Assembly: GCF_040676675.1 (NCBI RefSeq)
Contig: NZ_JBFAPK010000060.1
Coordinates: 1 to 36,158, forward strand
Source of the DNA: JBFAPK01 sp040676675
GTDB lineage: Bacteria; Actinomycetota; Actinomycetes; Mycobacteriales; Micromonosporaceae
Direction: 5' to 3'
Length of the DNA: 36,158 bases
Shown piece after piece: positions 31,677 through 36,158 of the stretch. The notes under the pieces are model-generated. The model ran no database searches. It was given only the letters and a program-made list of their open reading frames with translations, and was not told where the DNA came from. Made by a program: the position numbers and the translations under genes. The stretch's first letter is position 1. Every line of letters begins with the position of its first letter.

Positions 31677-32801
31677 TCACAGCCATTTGTTGCGGCGGAA
31701 GCCGCGGTACATCACGGCGCCGAGGAGGAGCATCACGAGCATCGCCACCGGGAAGCCGTACCGCGAGTCCAGGCCCGGGATGTAGCTGAAGTTCATGCCG
31801 TACACGCCGGCCACGAACGTCTGTACCGCGAGGATCGCCGCCCACGCCGCGATCTTCCGCATGTCGTTGTTCTGGTCGATGCTGACCTGGGTCAGCCGGG
31901 CCTGCAGGGTCGAGTTGAGTAGCTCGTCCAGGGCGGTCACCCGCTCCACGATGCGGGCCAGGTTTCCGCTGAGGTCGCGGAAGTACCGGCTCATCGGCCG
32001 TGGCAGCACGTCCCGGTCCTCGATCAGCTCGCCGAGCGGGCGCTGCAGCGGGGCGACCGCCCGCTTGAACTCCATCAGCTCCCGCTTGAGCTGGTAGATG
32101 TGGGCGATCTGGCCGTGCGTGTGCCGCGAGAAGACCTGCTCCTCCACCGCGTCGACGTCCGCCTCCACCGCCGCCGCGACCTTGGCGTACGAGCCGACGA
32201 GGCGGTCGCAGACGGCGTGCGCGACCGCCCACGGACCGGCCGCGAGCAGGGCCGGGCGGGCCTCCAGGTCGGCCCGGACCGGGGAGAGCGCGCCCGGCGC
32301 CCCGTGCCGTACGGTGATCACGAAGCGGGGCCCGACGAAGACGGTGACCGCCCCGGTCTCCACCACCTCGGAGGTCTCGGTCAGCTCCGGGTGGTCCACG
32401 TAGCGGCTGGTCCGCAGCACCATCACGGTCACCTGGTCGTAGCGCTCCACGGCCGGGCGGTGGTCGGCGTTCAGGGCGTGCCCGGCGACCAACTCGTCCA
32501 GCCCGAACGCCCGGGCCACCGGGGCGAAGTCGGCCGCCGACGGCTCGTGCAGGCCGAGCCAGACGAAACCACGGCAGCCCCGGGCCGTCGCCAGTGCGCG
32601 CAGCGGGTCCGGCCGGCCGGGGCGGCGCCGGCCGTCGACGTAGACGGCGCAGTCGACGACCCAGTTCCCGGTGGTGGCGTCCGCCGGCTCGTCGGCCGGC
32701 CCGCCGTTGGCACCCGCCAGCACCCAGGACATCACCCGGCGGACCGGCCGCGCCAACCGGGCCCGTACGCCTGCCACCGACTCCAGGCCGTCCTTCGCCA
32801 T
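31677..32801 (-). CDS. corA: CorA-family magnesium/divalent cation channel
   Basis: A 374-residue channel subunit. The large cytoplasmic N-terminal domain spans about 1-310 (VWLGLHEPSAADFAPVARAFGLDELVAGHAL, RYDQVTVMVLRTSRY, GAPGALSPVRADLEARP). The long stalk helix is near 200-305 (DVDAVEEQVFSRHTHGQIAHIYQLKRELMEFKRAVAPL). Two C-terminal membrane helices carry the GMN selectivity motif at 335-337 in VYGMNFSYIP. The tail YRGFRRNKWL is basic, as expected. It should form a pentamer importing Mg, possibly Co or Ni. ATG 32801 has GGAGGG eight to nine bases upstream. Confidence 0.93.
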   Translation of the reverse strand: MAKDGLESVAGVRARLARPVRRVMSWVLAGANGGPADEPADATTGNWVVDCAVYVDGRRRPGRPDPLRALATARGCRGFVWLGLHEPSAADFAPVARAFGLDELVAGHALNADHRPAVERYDQVTVMVLRTSRYVDHPELTETSEVVETGAVTVFVGPRFVITVRHGAPGALSPVRADLEARPALLAAGPWAVAHAVCDRLVGSYAKVAAAVEADVDAVEEQVFSRHTHGQIAHIYQLKRELMEFKRAVAPLQRPLGELIEDRDVLPRPMSRYFRDLSGNLARIVERVTALDELLNSTLQARLTQVSIDQNNDMRKIAAWAAILAVQTFVAGVYGMNFSYIPGLDSRYGFPVAMLVMLLLGAVMYRGFRRNKWL

Positions 32802-33028
32802 CCCGCATGCCCTCCCCGACGCGTGACCGTGGCTTGCATCGAACCACGCGGGCGCCCGCCCACTCCGCCGGGTCGACATCGTCCCAAGTGGACGGCCGGG
32901 CGGCGTTCCCGGAGCCGGACGGGGCGGACCGGCCGGGCGGCGACGTTTCGGCGGCACCGTATCTGGTCGAGCTGGGAGGGGTCGGGGCCGGTAGACAGGG
33001 CGGCCGGCCCGCCGCGGGGAGGGGGCGG
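32802..33028. other. Intergenic region upstream of corA
   Basis: 227 bases between the DinB-like gene and corA, both on the minus strand. Very GC-rich. I see no clear hairpin, promoter or Mg-sensing leader. Confidence 0.3.
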
Positions 33029-33514
33029 TCAGTCGACGTGACGACCGGCGCCGGCGGCGGCGATCCGCGCCGCGTGGCCGGGCAGATGCTCGGTGGCGCG
33101 CAACCGGACGAGTTCGCTCCAGGGCCGCCGCTCGTCCACGACCTGCCGTCCGCTCCGGTCCACGATGCGCAGTCGTACGAGGGTGTCGGCGCGTTCGTCC
33201 GGGATGGTCCGTACCGTGGCGACGAGCGCCTCGCCGTTGGCCCGTACCCGATCCACGCGTTCGGCGTGGGTGGTGGCGTCGACGAGCGCCGCGATGGCCC
33301 GTTCGTCCATGGCGTCGCGGTTGTCGACCTCGGCCGGTAGGCCGTCCCGGACCCGCGCGGCGGCGGTCGCGAGCATGGTGTCGCTGAGCGCCACGTGGCT
33401 CAGGGTCCAGTCGACCGTGGCGCGGGGGACCGGCGGTAGCTGGGCGGTGTCGGTGATCGCACCGGCCGCGGCGAGCAGCTCGCGATAGGCGCCCGCGAGT
33501 TCCGTGATGTTCAA
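33029..33514 (-). CDS. DinB/maleylpyruvate-isomerase-like fold protein
   Basis: A 161-residue predicted four-helix-bundle protein. The N-terminal helix (ITELAGAYRELLAAAG), TVDWTLSHVALSDTMLATAAARV with a His at about residue 39, and the late LVRLRATEHLPGHAARIAAA with another His resemble DinB-like or mycothiol-dependent isomerase N-terminal domains. The third metal ligand is not obvious, so activity is uncertain. The start is TTG 33514, because GGAGGAAG lies 4-11 bases upstream; ATG/GTG candidates upstream would read through the operator. The gene is preceded by a tandem operator around a promoter (33567-33611), so it is likely tightly regulated. Confidence 0.65.
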   Translation of the reverse strand: MNITELAGAYRELLAAAGAITDTAQLPPVPRATVDWTLSHVALSDTMLATAAARVRDGLPAEVDNRDAMDERAIAALVDATTHAERVDRVRANGEALVATVRTIPDERADTLVRLRIVDRSGRQVVDERRPWSELVRLRATEHLPGHAARIAAAGAGRHVD

Positions 33515-33566
33515 GGTTCTTCCTCCGGCGGGAGGGGGCGGAGGCCGTCGGCGGCTTCCGGCACGG

Positions 33567-33611
33567 TGTTCGGATTTCCCGAACATAGCAGATGTTCGGA
33601 ATCCTCGAACA
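33567..33611 (-). promoter_or_regulatory. Tandem palindromic operators flanking an extended -10 promoter
   Basis: Two 19-bp palindromes, TGTTCGG-N5-CCGAACA (33567-33585) and TGTTCGG-N5-TCGAACA (33593-33611), are 26 bases apart. Their half-sites TGTTCG/CGAACA alternate four times. On the minus strand TGCTATGTT (33590-33582) is an extended -10 lying between and partly under them. A dimer on each site would cover the promoter of the DinB-like gene. Confidence 0.65.
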
Positions 33612-33622
33612 TTCGCCACCTG

Positions 33623-34831
33623 TCAGGCGGCGCGGCCCGCCTCCCCGCCCAGCTCGGCGAGGTGCGGCACCGGGGTCGCCCCGGCCGCCGGCAGGGCGAG
33701 CAGCTCGACCTCCGCGCCGGTCCAGCCCGGCGGTACGACGGCGAGCGCGTCCGCGCAGGCGGCGCCCCAGAGCGAGGCGGGCCGGTCGTGCCCCACCGGT
33801 ACGGCGGCCGAGCCGGCCCGGGTCACCGGGACCAGCCGGGTGTACCGCTCGTGCGCCGCGACCGAACCGGCCAGCCGGGCGGTGACCGGGGGCCGGTCCC
33901 GGCGGCCGGAGAGCCGGCCCAGCAGCGGTTCGAGCAGGGTCACGGCGGCGACCAGCGCGGCGTACGGGTTCCCCGGCAGGCCGACGACGAAGCGCCCGTC
34001 CGGCAGCGCGGCGAACAGCTGTGGATGGCCGGGGCGACACTGCACCCCGTGCACGGGCACCCGGGCGCCGAGCGTGTCGAGGGCACCACGCAGGTGGTCG
34101 GCGGAGCCGGCCGAGGTAGCGCCACAGACCACCACGACCTCGACGCCGGGGCGCCGCAGCGCCTCGACCATCGCCTCCGGGTCGTCTATCAGCCGGGTGG
34201 TCCAGGCGAGTTCCGCGCCGGCCACCTGGAGCAGGCCGGGCAGGATCGGGCCGATCGCGTCGCGTACCCGGCCGGGGGCGGGCAGCCCCTCGGTGAGCAG
34301 TTCGGTGCCGGTGACCACCACGCCGACCCGGGGACGCCGGTGCACGGCGAGCCAGTCGTGCCCGAGGCTGGCGGCCAGGCCGAGCACCGTGGGCGTGACG
34401 ACGGTACCGGCGGGGAGCACCTCCCGCCCGGCCGGGCAGTCCTCGCCGCGGCGCCGGATGTGCCGCCCGGGTTCGACGTACCCGCTGATGGTGCCGTTGG
34501 CGGAGAGGGTCCGCTCGTACGGCAGCACCGCGTCGGCGGCCGGGGGCACCGGTGCGCCGGTCGCGATCTCGACGGCCTGGCCGGGGCGCAGCGGCTCGGT
34601 CGGTACGGGGTCGCCGGCGAGCACCCGGCCGACGATCCGCCAGGGGCCGGCGCCCGCGACGGCGTACCCGTCCATCGCGGCGGCGTCGTAGGAGGGGAGC
34701 GCGGCCAGCGCCACCAGCGGTGCGGCCAGCGCGGCGCCGAGCGCCTCGGCCAGCGGCGCGTCGACCGGGGGCAGCGCCCCGGCCGCGGCGCGGGCGATCC
34801 GGCGCGCCTCCGGCCAGCTGGTGCCGCTCAC
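33623..34831 (-). CDS. moeA: Molybdopterin molybdenumtransferase MoeA
   Basis: A 402-residue enzyme that inserts molybdenum into adenylylated molybdopterin to make the molybdenum cofactor. Domains in order: MDGYAV at 53-58 and EIATGAPVPPAADAVLPYE near 88-106 (substrate-binding regions), RRRGEDCPAG near 128, then the MogA-like catalytic domain with VVVTGTELLTEG and VVVCGATSAGSADHL, and LPGNPYAALVA near 300. The usual GGxSVGxxD is replaced by CGATSAGSADH, as in many actinomycete MoeA proteins. GTG 34831 overlaps the DUF6457 stop (GTGA). It sits in a cofactor group with fdhD. Confidence 0.92.
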   Translation of the reverse strand: MSGTSWPEARRIARAAAGALPPVDAPLAEALGAALAAPLVALAALPSYDAAAMDGYAVAGAGPWRIVGRVLAGDPVPTEPLRPGQAVEIATGAPVPPAADAVLPYERTLSANGTISGYVEPGRHIRRRGEDCPAGREVLPAGTVVTPTVLGLAASLGHDWLAVHRRPRVGVVVTGTELLTEGLPAPGRVRDAIGPILPGLLQVAGAELAWTTRLIDDPEAMVEALRRPGVEVVVVCGATSAGSADHLRGALDTLGARVPVHGVQCRPGHPQLFAALPDGRFVVGLPGNPYAALVAAVTLLEPLLGRLSGRRDRPPVTARLAGSVAAHERYTRLVPVTRAGSAAVPVGHDRPASLWGAACADALAVVPPGWTGAEVELLALPAAGATPVPHLAELGGEAGRAA

Positions 34832-35073
34832 GGCAGGGGCCGCCGCTCGCGCCAGCCGGCGGCGCTGTCGGTGAGCTTCGCCGCGGCCTCGGGCAGGCTC
34901 GCGCCGCGACCGACCGCGACGCCGAGCAGGTACGTGGTGAGCGGGGCCGCCGGCCGGGCGACGCCGTGCGCGACGTCGCGGGCCACGTCGAGGACCAGCG
35001 ACTGCTCCAGCGTGGCCGGGTCGAGGCCGAGTTCGGCGAGCGCGTGCCGGGTCCAGTCGTCCAGGACGCTCAT
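34828..35073 (-). CDS. DUF6457 protein (small, molybdenum-cofactor neighbour)
   Basis: An 81-residue helical protein, MSVLDDWTRHALAELGLD..., with LVLDVARDVAHGVARPAAPLTTYLLGVAVGRG, the DUF6457 pattern. The family is regularly found next to molybdopterin genes and is sometimes fused to MobA, so a supporting role in cofactor synthesis is inferred. ATG 35073 has AGGAG six bases upstream. Its stop overlaps the moeA start, so the two are coupled. The gene diverges from fdhD across a 154-base region. Confidence 0.87.
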   Translation of the reverse strand: MSVLDDWTRHALAELGLDPATLEQSLVLDVARDVAHGVARPAAPLTTYLLGVAVGRGASLPEAAAKLTDSAAGWRERRPLP

Positions 35074-35161
35074 GTCCACTCCTCGGTGCTCGGGACTGAA
35101 GGTGGCGCCGGGGCCGCCCTGGCGGTCGCCCGCGGACGATACCGCCGGCCGCGCACATGAC

Positions 35162-35205
35162 ATACAGTATACAAAGATAGGTGGTCGCGCCAGCCGACGG
35201 CTGGC
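35162..35205. promoter_or_regulatory. AT-rich divergent promoter/operator between DUF6457-moeA and fdhD
   Basis: ATAC-A-GTAT (35162-35170) overlaps GTATAC (35167-35172). On the minus strand TATACT (35171-35166) is a good -10 box for DUF6457-moeA. A perfect 8-1-8 palindrome lies at 35189-35205 (GCCAGCCG, A, CGGCTGGC), 23 bases before fdhD. The two sites could coordinate both directions. Confidence 0.5.
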
Positions 35206-35227
35206 AGACAGGATCGGGTGGTGGCAG

Positions 35228-36076
35228 ATGGGACGGGTGACGAGCCGACGCCGCGTGGTGCGCATCGTGGACGGTGCGGTGGCCAGGCCGATGGACACGC
35301 TGACCGCGGAGGAGCCGCTGGAGATCCGGGTGGCCGGCCGCCCCCTGGTGATCACGATGCGGACCCCGGGGGACGACTTCGACCTGGCGGCCGGGTTCCT
35401 GGTGAGCGAGGGAGTGGTGCGCCGCGCCGACGAGATCGCCGGCATCCGCTACTGCGCGGGCGCCACCGAGGACGGGTCGAACACGTACAACGTGGTCGAC
35501 GTGGTGCTGGCCCGGGGGGTCACGCCACCGGACCCGTCGCTGGAACGCAACTTCTACACCACGTCCTCCTGCGGGATCTGCGGCAAGGCCAGCCTCGACG
35601 CGGTACGCACCAGCACCGCCTGGTCGGTCGCCGAGGACCCGGTACGGATCGACCCCGACCTGCTCACCGCCCTGCCCGATCAGCTCCGCGAGGCGCAGCG
35701 GGTCTTCGACCGTACCGGCGGGCTGCACGCGGCCGGGCTCTTCACCGCCGACGGGCGGCTGCTCTGCCTGCGCGAGGACGTTGGCCGGCACAACGCCGTC
35801 GACAAGGTCGTCGGCTGGGCGCTGCGCACGGGCCGGCTCCCGCTGCGCGGCACGCTGCTGATGGTCAGCGGGCGGGCCTCGTTCGAGCTGGTGCAGAAGG
35901 CGGTGATGGCCGGCGTACCGGCGCTCGCCGCGGTCTCCGCGCCGTCGTCGCTCGCCGCGGACCTGGCCGCCGACGCGGGGCTCACCCTGATCGGCTTCCT
36001 GCGCGGCTCCTCGATGAACGTCTACGCCGGCGCGCACCGGCTCGACCTGCCCGACCCGGCCGCGCTCGCCGCCTGA
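35228..36076 (+). CDS. fdhD: Formate dehydrogenase accessory sulfurtransferase FdhD
   Basis: A 282-residue protein that passes sulfur from a cysteine desulfurase to the molybdenum cofactor of formate dehydrogenase. EEPLEIRVAGRPLVITMRTPGDDFDLAAGFLVSEG is the conserved front part; Cys115 and Cys118 in SSCGICGKASLDA form the sulfur-carrying CxxC loop. REDVGRHNAVDKVVGWAL and LLMVSGRASFELVQKAVMAG mark the cofactor-binding part. RGSSMNVYAG closes the protein. All key residues are present. ATG 35228 is the likely start; its ribosome site is weak. Formate dehydrogenase itself is not in the window. Confidence 0.93.
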   Translation: MGRVTSRRRVVRIVDGAVARPMDTLTAEEPLEIRVAGRPLVITMRTPGDDFDLAAGFLVSEGVVRRADEIAGIRYCAGATEDGSNTYNVVDVVLARGVTPPDPSLERNFYTTSSCGICGKASLDAVRTSTAWSVAEDPVRIDPDLLTALPDQLREAQRVFDRTGGLHAAGLFTADGRLLCLREDVGRHNAVDKVVGWALRTGRLPLRGTLLMVSGRASFELVQKAVMAGVPALAAVSAPSSLAADLAADAGLTLIGFLRGSSMNVYAGAHRLDLPDPAALAA

Positions 36077-36088
36077 CCGGCACCCGTC

Positions 36089-36115
36089 GGGGGGGGGGGG
36101 GGGCGGCGGGGGGGG
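36089..36115. repeat. G homopolymer runs at the window end
   Basis: A run of 15 G (36089-36103) and one of 8 G (36108-36115), followed by GC-only sequence to 36158. No gene. It may be real GC-rich DNA but resembles a low-quality contig end. Confidence 0.7.
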
Positions 36116-36158
36116 CGCCGCCCCGGCGGCGGGGCCCCCGGGGACGCCAGGACCCCAC

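Noticed and set aside
33567..33611. Actinomycete LexA/SOS box
   Set aside because: Half-sites GTTCG/CGAAC are present but the order and spacing (5-base centre, alternate 5) do not fit the 4-base CGAAC-N4-GTTCG box.
33515..33619. Upstream start for the DinB-like gene
   Set aside because: It would translate through the tandem operators and promoter; TTG 33514 has a better ribosome site.
1..36158. CRISPR array, tRNA, rRNA, transposase or prophage
   Set aside because: No regularly spaced repeats, no tRNA-like cloverleaf and no transposase, integrase or phage protein was recognised in any frame.

Overview
The window comes from a very GC-rich actinomycete. Gene content points to the family Micromonosporaceae, most likely Micromonospora or a close relative. 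The pointers are GTG/TTG starts, GTGA overlaps, an F420-dependent LLM enzyme, a TIGR03089 protein, a DUF574 methyltransferase, an Lsr2 paralogue, DUF6457/DUF6458 proteins and several secreted hydrolases. The genus is inference. I saw no rRNA, tRNA, CRISPR array, transposase or phage gene. The window reads as chromosome with many short, independent transcription units.

Layout. 1-1000: tail of an upstream gene, a strong terminator and a GPP34/GOLPH3-like protein. 1351-4104: a large secreted six-hairpin glycosidase-like enzyme with a C-terminal fascin-like beta-trefoil. 4240-8785 (minus): a TetR regulator with an operator over its own start, translationally coupled to a two-gene ABC exporter. 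One exporter subunit has a degenerate ATPase site. 9005-12886 (plus): F420-dependent oxidoreductase with a VOC protein, a small methyltransferase, a quinone-oxidoreductase-like dehydrogenase and a DUF523 protein. 13019-16347: secreted SGNH hydrolase, a DEDDh exonuclease and a secreted polysaccharide deacetylase. 16643-19512: a DUF1772 remnant, DUF6458, a streptogrisin-like protease and an M23 endopeptidase. 19710-23972: TIGR03089, DUF574 methyltransferase, GGDEF-EAL protein and Lsr2. 23993-27288 (minus): cation diffusion facilitator, LCM-type O-methyltransferase and a second M23 endopeptidase with two peptidoglycan-binding domains. 27705-31589 (plus): DUF302, an IlvD/Edd sugar-acid dehydratase and an ECF sigma factor with its zinc anti-sigma factor. 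31677-33514 (minus): CorA and a DinB-like protein. 33623-36076: moeA with DUF6457, divergent from fdhD. The window then ends in long G runs.

How genes work together. The clearest units are tetR-ABC-ABC (regulated export), sigma/anti-sigma (with a SigL-like promoter upstream), LLM-VOC, MDR-DUF523, and the molybdenum-cofactor group moeA/DUF6457/fdhD, which would serve formate dehydrogenase-type enzymes. Secreted carbohydrate, peptidoglycan and protein hydrolases recur through the window but do not form one operon.

No wholly new multi-gene system is evident. The most interesting unexplained signals are non-coding: two long intergenic palindromes (8812-8896 and 31607-31670), a four-half-site operator around a promoter (33567-33611), several other palindromic operators, and two short tandem duplications that straddle stop codons (21412-21472 and 30151-30219).
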